Shown here piece by piece: positions 1 to 6,646 of a DNA stretch of 10,163 nucleotides (position 1 is its first letter; the number at the start of each line of letters is the position of its first letter). Below the pieces are notes generated by a model that had not been told where the DNA came from, ran no database searches, and saw only the letters and a list, made by a program, of their open reading frames with translations. Where the stretch lies: contig JASJEI010000508.1 in NCBI GenBank assembly GCA_030064795.1, positions 1 to 10,163 on the forward strand, in the 5' to 3' direction. The DNA comes from Pleurocapsa sp. MO_226.B13 (GTDB taxonomy: Bacteria; Cyanobacteriota; Cyanobacteriia; Cyanobacteriales; Xenococcaceae). The position numbers were made by a program, and so were the translations under genes.

Positions 1-60
1 CTGTGACCAAAACGCTTTGGTTCGACGACATCAACCTGACAACATTACTTAGGTAGTGAT

Positions 61-258
61 AGCAGCGATCGCCTTCTAGAAATATAGCAAGTCAAAGTGC
101 GATCGCAGCACAATTGCTTTCTTTTCTCTTAATTCGTAAAATTTCACCTTTTTGACAGCAACCAAGGAGAGTTATTACTCATGAAACTCAATCTACCAAA
201 ATTATTACTGACCGCAGGACTCGGTTTAGGAACGATCTCTGCGGCATCCGTTGCCGAA
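61..258 (+). repeat. Tandem duplication, copy 1 (promoter, leader and signal-peptide region)
   Basis: This stretch matches 370-566 at an offset of about 308 bases. The match covers the HIP1-rich leader, the promoter, the ribosome binding site and the first 26 codons. The stretch from the AAGGAGAG site through about codon 14 is almost identical in the two copies, with more divergence on either side. The pattern indicates an old direct duplication of one gene with its control region. Confidence 0.88.
114..142 (+). promoter_or_regulatory. Sigma-70-type promoter of small exported protein gene, copy 1
   Basis: TTGCTT (114-119) and TAAAAT (137-142) are separated by exactly 17 bases. Transcription would begin near 149 and give a leader of about 32 bases. 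AAGGAGA (164-170) is a good Shine-Dalgarno site 10 bases before the ATG at 181. The same layout recurs at 422-450, which supports a real promoter. The start site itself is inferred. Confidence 0.55.
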
Positions 259-444
259 GCTGGAATTAGGCTGAATGGCAAGAGCTTAACTGGGCAGACG
301 AGTGAAAAACAACTCCAGCAGCAGTTACAGAAGCATCCAGAAGTCATTGATGTTTTAACAGAAAACGAGAGCAGCGATCTCCTTCTAGAAATAGACCAAG
401 GTTACAGCGATCGCAGCACAATTCCTTTCTTTTTTCTTAATTAG
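181..444 (+). CDS. Small exported protein, copy 1, with C-terminus read from duplicated leader
   Basis: I do not recognise the family. The 87-residue product starts with a Sec-type signal peptide: K2 and K7, a hydrophobic stretch from about L8 to A22, and an AEA site at residues 25-27, so the mature part would be only about 60 residues. The start is set by AAGGAGA 10 bases upstream. Residues 32-54 hold one unit (NGKSLTGQ...EKQLQQQ) of the 23-residue repeat that occurs about 2.7 times in the neighbouring copy. 21 of the first 26 residues match that copy. From residue 64 to the TAG at 442-444, the codons coincide with the duplicated non-coding leader of copy 2 (from 370), so this tail (SSDLLLEIDQ...) is not ancestral. 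The gene is either a truncated relic or a new chimeric small protein. The good promoter and RBS suggest it can still be expressed. Confidence 0.7.
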   Translation: MKLNLPKLLLTAGLGLGTISAASVAEAGIRLNGKSLTGQTSEKQLQQQLQKHPEVIDVLTENESSDLLLEIDQGYSDRSTIPFFFLN

Positions 445-566
445 TAAAATTTTAACTTTTTTCAATTAACAAAGGAGAGTTATTACTCATGAAACTCAAT
501 CTACCAAAATTATTACTGACAGCAGGGCTCAGTTTAGGAATGCTCTCTGTTACCTCCGTAGCCGAA
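370..566 (+). repeat. Tandem duplication, copy 2 (promoter, leader and signal-peptide region)
   Basis: This is the second copy of the unit at 61-258. The first HIP1 site of copy 1 (GCGATCGC, 65-72) reads GCGATCTC here (374-381), while the second HIP1 site is kept (407-414). The left part, 370-444, also serves as the last 25 codons, including the stop, of the upstream gene. Confidence 0.88.
422..450 (+). promoter_or_regulatory. Promoter of small exported protein gene, copy 2, inside the end of copy 1
   Basis: TTCCTT (422-427) and TAAAAT (445-450) with a 17-base spacer are the counterpart of the copy 1 promoter. The -35 box has one change away from consensus (TTGCTT to TTCCTT). The upstream reading frame stops at 442-444, directly before the -10 box. 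AAAGGAGAG follows at about 471-479, upstream of the ATG at 489. Confidence 0.5.
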
Positions 567-770
567 TCAAGACTTAGCGAAAATAGCTCTAGCTTAAGCG
601 GTCAAATAACTGACAAACAACTACCACAGCAATTCAAAAGAATGAGCTCCAATGGTTCGAGCTTAAGCTGGCAGACGACTGAAAAACGGCTACCACAGCA
701 GTATAACGGTCTTCCTGTCAATGGTTCGAGTTTAACAGGACAGATATCCCAGAAACAGCAGAAAAGGTAG
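489..770 (+). CDS. Small exported protein, copy 2, made of 23-residue repeats
   Basis: I do not recognise the family. The 93-residue product has a signal peptide nearly identical to that of copy 1 (MKLNLPKLLLTAG...). The likely cleavage is near AES (residues 25-27). The mature part is polar, rich in Ser, Gln and Lys/Arg, has no cysteine, and consists of tandem units starting at residues 32, 55 and 78. The unit pattern is N-[SG]-S-S-L-[ST]-x-Q-x-[ST]-x-K-x-L-P-Q-Q, and the third unit is cut short at KQQKR. Dibasic pairs occur at K50-R51, K66-R67 and K92-R93. The start is fixed by the AAAGGAGAG site and by the duplication. The TAG stop (768-770) lies at the edge of a dispersed palindromic repeat, so the original C-terminus may have been longer. 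The protein is probably exported to the periplasm or outside. Its function is unknown. Confidence 0.75.
   Translation: MKLNLPKLLLTAGLSLGMLSVTSVAESRLSENSSSLSGQITDKQLPQQFKRMSSNGSSLSWQTTEKRLPQQYNGLPVNGSSLTGQISQKQQKR
582..767 (+). repeat. In-frame 69-bp tandem repeats, 2.7 units
   Basis: The units are 582-650, 651-719 and the partial 720-767. The period is exactly 23 codons, seen most clearly at the protein level (NSSSLSGQ, NGSSLSWQ, NGSSLTGQ at unit starts). Copy 1 has a single unit at the equivalent place, so unit number differs between the paralogues. Confidence 0.85.
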
Positions 771-836
771 GCTGGGTTGAGGAGACGAAATCCAAATCTT
801 GAGCGGGTTTTATTGGGTCACGCTGCCGCTTAAACT
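766..836. repeat. Decayed dispersed palindromic repeat (GTAGG(T/C)TGGGTTGAGG type)
   Basis: GGTAGGCTGGGTTGAGG followed by GAAATCCAAA, then GCGGGTTTTATTGGGT and CGCTGCCGCT, has the layout of a family often seen between cyanobacterial genes. In well-kept copies TTGGGTT and AACCCAA arms form hairpins. Here the first hairpin is still visible with a G-U pair (CTGGGTT against AATCCAA), while the right half is eroded. Assignment to the family is from memory. The stop codon TAG (768-770) of the upstream gene is inside this element. Confidence 0.5.
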
Positions 837-1159
837 AATATTTCCGAAGCAGATTTTGTTTGACAACCAATCTTTTACGGGTGTTGCTGAATAAGTAATA
901 ATTCAAGCGATCTCGCTATTTAGGCTTTGACTTTTTAAAAGAGAAAGAACTTCTTATCTGCACCTGGTGCGCGAGAAAAAAATTAAAAAACACTATATAA
1001 AACTCCGAGCGCGATGCAACATTATTAAGTATTGATAATTAGCCCTTGACATTGCACCTTTAGCTCATTCTCTTGATAGATGTTGGGCAAATATTGCTTT
1101 TTGTATACTCGACAAATAAGTTTCCACATTCAAACATTACTCTGGGACAGTGCATAAAT
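837..1159. other. Intergenic stretch without a supported gene
   Basis: No convincing reading frame lies here. The 11-base palindrome GCACCTGGTGC is at 960-970. GGGTGTTGCTGAATAAG, near 879, resembles the end of an insertion sequence, but no partner end or transposase accompanies it. TATACT (1104-1109) could be the -10 box for the GH13 gene, giving a leader of about 45 bases, although the -35 region (TTGGGC near 1083) is poor. An isolated TTGACA (1046-1051) has no matching -10. Confidence 0.4.
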
Positions 1160-2809
1160 ATGGCTGATTTAATAGAATTTAAGTTATTCGCTCCTTATAA
1201 CAAAGAAGCTGCTGTGATTGGCTGTTTTTCCGATTGGCAGCCTATAGCAATGGAAAAAGACGATCGCGGTTATTTTAGAACCAAAGTCGAACTAGAAGAT
1301 GGAGTATACGAATACAAATTTCGCGTTCGTTCTCTAAGTTGGTTTTTAGAACAGGATCGATGGATAGAAATAGTCGATCCTTATGCAGTTAACATTGCCC
1401 CAGAAAGCCAGAATGGAACTATAACTATCAAAGATGGCGAACCAATCGTTGATACTTATGTCTGGACACATGACGACAAACCCTTACCCGCAGACCACGA
1501 ATTAGTCATTTACGAACTTCATATTGGTGATTTTTCGGGTGGTGAAGACGATCCTAAAGCACGGGGTAAGTACCAGCACGTAATTGAGAAGCTAGACTAT
1601 TTAGTAGATTTGGGGATTAATGCGATCGAATTGATGCCCGTCAAGGAAAATCCTGGTACCTATAGCTGGGGTTATAGTCCACAGTATTTCTTTGCAGCCG
1701 AATCCAATTACGGTACTACCTACGAACTCAAACATCTAATTGATGAATGTCACGCTAGAGGTATTCGAGTCATCATCGACGGGATTTACAATCATGCCAA
1801 CACAGAATGTCCTCTAACCCAAATCGATCATGACTACTGGTTTCATCATTCCCCTACAGATCCCGATAACAGTTGGGGGCCAGAATTCAACTACGAACAC
1901 TACGACGAAAATCTAGAGCTTAAACCCGCTTGGAAATTTGTCGGCGACACGGTTGATTTCTGGATCGAAGAATATCATATCGACGGTATCCGCTACGATG
2001 CAGCCAGACAGATCGATAACCACGACTTTATGCATTGGATAGTAGACAAGGCAAAAAAAGATGGGGGAATGAAGCCCTTTATTAACATTGCCGAACATAT
2101 TCCCGAAGATCCAGCGATTACTAACTTAGAAGGGCCGATGGATAGTTGCTGGCATTACAGCTTTTATCATACTGTAGTCGAACACATCTGTGGCGATCGC
2201 TATGAACCTGAAGAACTTAAAAACGTAATTGACTGTAAACGTCAAGGCTTTCTTGGTGCTACTAACGTTGTCAACTATATCTCTAACCACGACCACGAAC
2301 GGGTAATGGTCGAGTTGGGTAATCGAGGGATTATGGGTGATGCTGCCTTCAAACGTGTCAAGCTAGGGGTAGTTTTATTAATGACAGCAGTAGGTATTCC
2401 TATGGTTTGGATGGGTGAAGAGTTTGGTGACTATCAGCCTCTAAATCAACAAGCCAGCAAAATTGACTGGACATTACTTATAGGAGATGACAATAAGCAC
2501 CTATTTGCCCATTACAAAGGATTGGTTGGTCTGCGGAAAAATAACCACGCCCTCTATACTGAAAACATCGAATTCTTCCACGAAGATCCAGAATCAAAGG
2601 TAATCGCTTATACTCGTTGGAACGATGAAGGTTCTCGCGTAGTAGTGGTAGCCAATTTCTCAGACCAATACATAGCTGGCTATACCGTGCCTAATTTTCC
2701 CGATAATGGAACTTGGCATGAATGGACTGGTAACTACGATCTTGAGGCTGGTGACGGTCAAATTATCATTGACCTACCCGAATACGAAGCACAGGTATTT
2801 GTTAAATAA
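1160..2809 (+). CDS. GH13 alpha-amylase-family protein, branching-enzyme/trehalohydrolase-like
   Basis: This 549-residue cytoplasmic enzyme (no signal peptide) probably acts on alpha-1,4/1,6-glucans. Residues 1-90 form an E-set/CBM48-like beta-sandwich (FKLFAPYNKEAAVIGCFSDW). The (beta/alpha)8 barrel shows YSWGYSP (168-174), region I DGIYNH (207-212), region II DGIRYDAA with nucleophile D280, region III NIAEH with acid/base E312, and region IV NHD with stabiliser D378, then WMGEEFG (417-423). The last ~80 residues look like the usual C-terminal beta domain. The catalytic triad is complete. Motifs resemble GlgB and TreZ, but the protein is much shorter than a cyanobacterial branching enzyme (about 750-770 residues), so the exact reaction (hydrolysis, branching or trehalose release) is open. 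The frame stays open upstream to a TTG at 1073, but homology begins after the ATG at 1160, so I chose the ATG. There is only a weak RBS (GGGA, 1144-1147). glgA lies 2.3 kb away, facing this gene. Confidence 0.88.
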   Translation: MADLIEFKLFAPYNKEAAVIGCFSDWQPIAMEKDDRGYFRTKVELEDGVYEYKFRVRSLSWFLEQDRWIEIVDPYAVNIAPESQNGTITIKDGEPIVDTYVWTHDDKPLPADHELVIYELHIGDFSGGEDDPKARGKYQHVIEKLDYLVDLGINAIELMPVKENPGTYSWGYSPQYFFAAESNYGTTYELKHLIDECHARGIRVIIDGIYNHANTECPLTQIDHDYWFHHSPTDPDNSWGPEFNYEHYDENLELKPAWKFVGDTVDFWIEEYHIDGIRYDAARQIDNHDFMHWIVDKAKKDGGMKPFINIAEHIPEDPAITNLEGPMDSCWHYSFYHTVVEHICGDRYEPEELKNVIDCKRQGFLGATNVVNYISNHDHERVMVELGNRGIMGDAAFKRVKLGVVLLMTAVGIPMVWMGEEFGDYQPLNQQASKIDWTLLIGDDNKHLFAHYKGLVGLRKNNHALYTENIEFFHEDPESKVIAYTRWNDEGSRVVVVANFSDQYIAGYTVPNFPDNGTWHEWTGNYDLEAGDGQIIIDLPEYEAQVFVK

Positions 2810-2878
2810 GCCATTTGATTGAATTGGGTTCTGATATCAAATCCGATTGCCAAAACCTTCAAAAAACTAGATAGATCT

Positions 2879-2928
2879 TAGAGACGTAGAATGCGATGCG
2901 ATGCGAGTCCTTTAGGGCTGCGTCTCTA
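2879..2928. repeat. Palindromic repeat between convergent genes, possible two-way terminator
   Basis: TAGAGACG (2879-2886) and CGTCTCTA (2921-2928) are perfect 8-base inverted arms. The loop holds the direct repeat GCGATGCGATGCGA and the small hairpin AGTCC-TTTA-GGGCT. The position between two genes that end towards each other fits a terminator, but a T-run is lacking. The TAGAGACG arms look like a dispersed cyanobacterial repeat. The TCCTTTAGGG core recurs at 7184-7193. Confidence 0.6.
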
Positions 2929-2960
2929 TATTACTCATTACGTGTGGAGCTAAATTACTT

Positions 2961-4328
2961 TTAGACATCATTTTTGATAAACGACCGCCACAAAAGCTTG
3001 GGAGCAAAGAAAGCTAGGGGCGATTTGAGTGAATGACCTATTTCCATAAATGAAATATATACTTCGGGATCGTAAGTTGCTCGTTGTTGTAATCTTTGTA
3101 TGTATGGTTGAAGTAAGTCATCGAAAAAGGTTGGCTCGACTCTTCCTTTCGTTTTCAGAAAACGAGAATCCTGCGCGGTAGCTAGATTCCAATGTACGGA
3201 ATTACTTTTAGCTAATTTTTTTTGAAAAGAAGAGGATGATAATTTTTGTGAGAAGAAGGATGAGCGCGTCTTACTCAACCATCTTTGTAAGACTAAGGCA
3301 GATAATGCGCTTACCGTCATTCCCTGACCGTAAACTGGACAAAGAGAACAAACGGCATCACCAAGGGCGATTAACCCATTTGGAAGGTCGATCTTTTCAT
3401 AGTGGCGTAGTCTATTAGTAGTTGCTCGATAAGCATAAATAGGCGATATGGGTTCGGCTTCGGCGATCGCCTCATAGAAGCTCGGATGGCGCAAATTACG
3501 AGCAAAATCTAAAAAACCTTTATCGTCAATAGGTGGAAAGTCTTTTTCATAACCGCCCAAGGTGGCAATCCATTCTCCTCCTTCGATCCTGGCTAAATAT
3601 CCCAACCTAGTATGTTCTGGAGGATTGTGATTGATTAACATAACCTTCCAAGGAGCTTGAAAGTCTTTTGGTTCTCGGTAACGGCGAGTTGCATATCCAA
3701 GATGAGCATTAACTACAGTTTCTGGTGGCGCAGTTATGCCAACGTCTTCTAACCATTTGGGTGCGTTAGAGCTACGACCACTACAATCTACAACAAGTTG
3801 AGCAGTTAAGTTCTTCTTATCTTTGCTGCTAGATGAGCTAGTTGTTATTCCTGTGACTTGATGTTCCCCTCGATTGTAAATTAGCCCAGTAACTCGATGT
3901 TCTGACCAGAACTTGATTCGAGTATGTTTTTTTAGCTGACGAGCGATCGCCCATTCCAGTAAAGGACGACTGCAAGTTATGGAGATTAGGTCGGAAGTTT
4001 CTGAAGTGTGAGCCATCCATCCTGCTTCGCCATAGCTGTAAAATTCCTGTCCCCAGTCAATAGTTAAAGCACCTGTTTGAACTAATTCGGCACTAAAACT
4101 CTCGCCTAATAATTCTGATAATATTCTGTAGCCTTTGGTAAGTAAAATATGTGGCTGTACCGATTGCGGTACACCTCGGCGTGACTTGGGTTCTGTCGGC
4201 AAGCGATCTCGTTCGACAACGATTACTTCAGTAAAATAATCGGTAAGTACACGAGCAGCAAGCAATCCAGCAATGCTACCACCAATGACAACTGCTCTAT
4301 CTCCGATATTATATGTCCGATTTATCAT
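2961..4328 (-). CDS. FAD-dependent oxidoreductase / monooxygenase, group A-like
   Basis: This 455-residue flavoprotein belongs to the broad UbiH/geranylgeranyl-reductase-like superfamily. With the ATG at 4328 as residue 1, the Rossmann fold begins at residue 11: VVIGGSIAGLLAA (GGSIAG, 16-21) is the dinucleotide-binding loop and E39 in VVERD binds the adenosine ribose. DCSGRSS (181-187) stands at the DG motif and GDAVCSLCPVYGQGM (323-337) is the second FAD motif. The RGVPQSVQPHILL segment is typical of uncharacterised bacterial members. The substrate cannot be told from sequence. The likely reaction is NAD(P)H-linked hydroxylation, epoxidation or reduction of a lipophilic compound. The frame extends 25 codons upstream to a TTG (4403), but that TTG overlaps a good -35 box, which favours the ATG. 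Low-complexity serine runs lie at about residues 164-168 and 364-367. The gene is convergent with GH13 and divergent from the receiver gene. Confidence 0.85.
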   Translation of the reverse strand: MINRTYNIGDRAVVIGGSIAGLLAARVLTDYFTEVIVVERDRLPTEPKSRRGVPQSVQPHILLTKGYRILSELLGESFSAELVQTGALTIDWGQEFYSYGEAGWMAHTSETSDLISITCSRPLLEWAIARQLKKHTRIKFWSEHRVTGLIYNRGEHQVTGITTSSSSSKDKKNLTAQLVVDCSGRSSNAPKWLEDVGITAPPETVVNAHLGYATRRYREPKDFQAPWKVMLINHNPPEHTRLGYLARIEGGEWIATLGGYEKDFPPIDDKGFLDFARNLRHPSFYEAIAEAEPISPIYAYRATTNRLRHYEKIDLPNGLIALGDAVCSLCPVYGQGMTVSALSALVLQRWLSKTRSSFFSQKLSSSSFQKKLAKSNSVHWNLATAQDSRFLKTKGRVEPTFFDDLLQPYIQRLQQRATYDPEVYISFMEIGHSLKSPLAFFAPKLLWRSFIKNDV

Positions 4329-4374
4329 GCCAAGTCTGCTACTTAAAACTACTATTTTGCTTATAGCAGTTTTA

Positions 4375-4403
4375 GGAATATAAGATCGAGTAGAAGTTTT
4401 CAA
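4375..4403 (-). promoter_or_regulatory. Sigma-70-type promoter for the FAD oxidoreductase
   Basis: Read on the minus strand, TTGAAA (4403-4398) and TATTCC (4380-4375) are spaced by 17 bases. Transcription would start near 4367, about 40 bases before the ATG at 4328. This placement argues against use of the in-frame TTG at 4403, which is part of the -35 box. Confidence 0.45.
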
Positions 4404-4434
4404 AAACCGAAGAGTATCGATCCAGCAGACAAAT

Positions 4435-4464
4435 CATCTGTGTTCATCCGTGTTCATCTGTGGA
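4435..4464. repeat. 10-bp tandem repeat, three units
   Basis: CATCTGTGTT, CATCCGTGTT and CATCTGTGGA follow each other directly. The sequence resembles a short repeat common between bacterial genes. It lies upstream of the oxidoreductase promoter and may just be a dispersed repeat. Confidence 0.65.
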
Positions 4465-4479
4465 CTCTTCTAATACCAA

Positions 4480-4560
4480 GTTCGTATGATGACTTAAAAT
4501 TAAATTCCCCCCGTCCCCTAATCTCTTAGTCAGCCATAAAATTTGACTGTTCATACGAAC
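4480..4560. repeat. Inverted repeat with perfect 10-base ends
   Basis: GTTCGTATGA (4480-4489) and TCATACGAAC (4551-4560) are exact inverted copies. With a small gap the arms extend inward (TGACTTAAAATT against AAAATTTGACT). The 81-base element looks like a very small non-autonomous element or a degraded terminal-repeat pair. It carries no reading frame. Confidence 0.55.
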
Positions 4561-4628
4561 CCAAGATAACTACCTACTTACTTATGTATACAATTATTAA
4601 TTACCGATGGTTCTAAGAGATAAAGGGG
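4515..4628. repeat. Second inverted repeat, interleaved with the first
   Basis: CCCCTAATCTCTTAG (4515-4529) and CTAAGAGATAAAGGGG (4613-4628) are inverted copies with one inserted base and one mismatch. The left arm lies within the loop of the 4480-4560 repeat and the right arm lies outside it, so the two pairings interleave. The right arm is 46 bases before the receiver gene. Confidence 0.5.
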
Positions 4629-4673
4629 AATCTTTAACTAAAGAACAACAGTGCGATCCAGTCGGTTTGAATC

Positions 4674-5066
4674 ATGAATAAAGTTTTAGTCGTTGATGAT
4701 AGTTTGATGATGAGAGAAGTTTTTAGTAGTTACTTGCACAAAGCGGGGTTTAACAACATTAAAAAAGCATCTAGCGTCGAGGAAGCTCAGAATGTTCTAC
4801 AGAATTATTATCCTAATTTAATTGTTTTAGATGTGGTTATGGGCGGTCAAAGTGGATTTGAATTTTGCCAACAACTTAAAACAGACCGCAAAACTTGTGA
4901 AATTGCGATCGTGATTTGCTCTACCAAAACAACCCAAGCAGATTTTCTGCTGGGAGACATTATTGGGGCCGATGCTTATTTACCCAAGACGGTAGAGCCG
5001 ACAGAATTTATCACTAAGGTAAAACAACTGACTCAAAAACCTGTATTTTGTAGATTGTTAGAGTAA
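4674..5066 (+). CDS. Stand-alone response-regulator receiver, CheY/PilH-like
   Basis: This 130-residue single receiver domain has no output domain and resembles cyanobacterial PilH/PixH-type regulators of motility and phototaxis. The acidic pocket is D8 and D9 (VVDDS), the phosphoacceptor is D53 (LIVLDVVM), the conserved hydroxyl is S83 (VICSTK) and the conserved lysine is K105. All residues needed for phosphorylation are present. Two usually conserved prolines are absent: the loop after D53 reads VVMGG instead of VVMPG, and K105 is followed by Thr instead of Pro. The Lys-Pro bond is often cis in this family, so the switch may differ somewhat. No histidine kinase, CheA or pil gene is in the window, so the partner is unknown. 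There is no clear Shine-Dalgarno site before the ATG, which is common in cyanobacteria. The gene is convergent with glgA across 57 bases. Confidence 0.9.
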   Translation: MNKVLVVDDSLMMREVFSSYLHKAGFNNIKKASSVEEAQNVLQNYYPNLIVLDVVMGGQSGFEFCQQLKTDRKTCEIAIVICSTKTTQADFLLGDIIGADAYLPKTVEPTEFITKVKQLTQKPVFCRLLE

Positions 5067-5123
5067 TTTATTAATCCAACTTGCTGTTTGCTACTCAAGT
5101 ATAAAGATATCAGTCAAGCTGAA

Positions 5124-6548
5124 TTAAGCATTTAATAACTCTAACTGTTTTGTCTCTTCTGGAGTTAACTCAGGAGTCTGACCGAGTAGTTCTTTGTACA
5201 TTTTGATATATTCCAAAGCCGATTTAAGCCAGCTAAAATTTTGACTCATTGCCCTCTGTTGCAATTGTTGCCATTTATCCTTGTATAAAAAGCCTTCAGA
5301 AGCTCTGACCATACAGGTAAATAAATCTAGAGGCTCATAGCGATCGAAACAATAGCCAGTACCTTCTTGATTAATTGGATCGTGATGGCTAACCGTATCA
5401 ACCAAACCTCCAGTACGTCTTACGATGGGTATACATCCATAGCGCATGGCTAACATTTGGCTGATACCACAGGGTTCAAATTTAGAAGGCATCAAAAAGA
5501 CATCACAACTGCCATAAATTCGACGTGCTAAGGCATCACTGTAGAGTAATTGCACTGACATTCTACCTGGAAAACGAGTTGCCAACTGCCATAGTTGAGT
5601 TTCGATCTGACGATCGCCCGTACCCAAAACTACCAACTGAGAATTACTATAGGCCATAAAGCGATCGAGAATCTGCAAGAGTAAGCCAATTCCTTTTTGA
5701 TCGACTAATCGAGAAACAACTCCCATCAAAAAGACATTGTCATCGATATCCAGACCCAATTCTTGTTGTAGTGCGGATTTGTTTGTGGTTCTTTTTTCTA
5801 GGGTATCGCCAGTAAAATTCTGTTCTAGAGCTTTATCCTTAATAGGATCGTAACTTTCGGTGTCAATTCCATTTAAAATTCCTCTAGTTTTACCACTAAT
5901 AAAAGAAAGCAAGCCTTCAAGTTTTTCCCCATACTCGGCAGTTTGAATCTGTTTGGCATAGGTAGGAGATACAGTATTAACGCGATCGGCAAACTGCACC
6001 GCAGCAGCCATAACATTATGCCCCTGCATATACCAAGGACACCAAGTAATTTTCTCCAAATACCATCGCCAAGGCCCTTGATAAGCTAAATTATGAATCG
6101 TAAATACGCTAGTGATATCTGGAGACTGGTTCATCCATACAGGTAGCATTCCCGTGTGCCAATCATGACAGTGAATTATTTCTGGTTTCCAATAATTCCA
6201 GCAAAACTCCGCAGCACCGTTGCTAAAAAAAGTAAATCGCCAAGCTTCATCTTCCCCAGCATAAATACGATGAGGATCGAAAGCGGGATGACCGAATAAA
6301 TATAGTGGCACATCACTATCGGGTAAGACAGTTTGATAAACTGCAAAGTCGTTGAACATGGCGTATCCCCACCAAATCGGATCGGCAGGAATATCTATTT
6401 TGTCTTGTAAGCCACCATAGTAAGGCATAAAAATACGGACATCGTGACCTAATTTTCTCAATATTTTGGGTAATGCACCGACGACATCACCTAATCCACC
6501 CACTTTGGCGATGGGTGCTACTTCTGCTGCTACAAATAAAATCCGCAT
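5124..6548 (-). CDS. glgA: Glycogen synthase (ADP-glucose), GlgA2 type
   Basis: This GT5 glycosyltransferase moves glucose from ADP-glucose to the non-reducing end of an alpha-1,4-glucan in the cytoplasm. At 474 residues it has the normal bacterial length. It begins [10 protein letters not shown] with the ADP-glucose loop KVGGLGD (15-21). Other hallmarks are HCHDWHTG (126-133), [10 protein letters not shown] (149-158), the ILNGID stretch (224-229), the Rossmann motif [10 protein letters not shown] (277-286), FEPCG with E358, and [10 protein letters not shown] (377-386). From memory it resembles the second cyanobacterial isoform (GlgA2, sll1393 of Synechocystis) more than GlgA1. The start is the ATG at 6548, because the KVGGLGD loop is at the usual distance from it. 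A perfect TATAAT lies 45 bases upstream. The upstream usp gene is co-directional with a 98-base gap, so some read-through is possible. No glgC or full-length glgB is in the window. Confidence 0.95.
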   Translation of the reverse strand: MRILFVAAEVAPIAKVGGLGDVVGALPKILRKLGHDVRIFMPYYGGLQDKIDIPADPIWWGYAMFNDFAVYQTVLPDSDVPLYLFGHPAFDPHRIYAGEDEAWRFTFFSNGAAEFCWNYWKPEIIHCHDWHTGMLPVWMNQSPDITSVFTIHNLAYQGPWRWYLEKITWCPWYMQGHNVMAAAVQFADRVNTVSPTYAKQIQTAEYGEKLEGLLSFISGKTRGILNGIDTESYDPIKDKALEQNFTGDTLEKRTTNKSALQQELGLDIDDNVFLMGVVSRLVDQKGIGLLLQILDRFMAYSNSQLVVLGTGDRQIETQLWQLATRFPGRMSVQLLYSDALARRIYGSCDVFLMPSKFEPCGISQMLAMRYGCIPIVRRTGGLVDTVSHHDPINQEGTGYCFDRYEPLDLFTCMVRASEGFLYKDKWQQLQQRAMSQNFSWLKSALEYIKMYKELLGQTPELTPEETKQLELLNA

Positions 6549-6592
6549 TTAAATTACTGTGGCTGTTTGTCCTTACTTTGCTTTTCTGTGTG

Positions 6593-6598
6593 ATTATA
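6593..6598 (-). promoter_or_regulatory. Probable -10 box of glgA
   Basis: On the minus strand this reads TATAAT, a perfect -10, with transcription likely starting near 6586 and a leader of roughly 40 bases. The sequence 17 bases further upstream (ATCGTC) is a poor -35, so an activator or a group 2 sigma factor may be needed. Just upstream on that strand is a run of seven C. Confidence 0.4.
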
Positions 6599-6646
6599 GT
6601 CGGATGGGGGGGACAGACGATAGGGGATCGCCAAAAAAGATTTGAC

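Noticed and set aside
2..56. Two frames open from the left edge (2-52 and 3-56) that could be the 3' end of an upstream gene.
   Set aside because: Both are under 20 codons and neither ending is recognisable, so they cannot be told from chance.
144..347. Minus-strand 67-codon frame over the first small gene.
   Set aside because: It is antisense to a gene with a good RBS and signal peptide, and its cysteine-rich product looks like a shadow frame.
879..935. Insertion-sequence end suggested by GGGTGTTGCTGAATAAG.
   Set aside because: I found no matching inverted end, target duplication or transposase remnant nearby.
1073..1159. 29-codon N-terminal extension of the GH13 protein from a TTG.
   Set aside because: There is no RBS before the TTG, the extension has no match to the domain, and the beta-sandwich domain begins right after the ATG at 1160. 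A possible -10 box (1104-1109) also lies inside it.
3236..4020. Short frames of about 60 codons on either strand within the FAD oxidoreductase gene.
   Set aside because: They overlap a complete conserved protein and have no RBS or recognisable domain.
4329..4403. 25-codon extension of the FAD oxidoreductase from a TTG.
   Set aside because: The TTG is part of a likely -35 box, and the FAD-binding fold is complete from the ATG at 4328.
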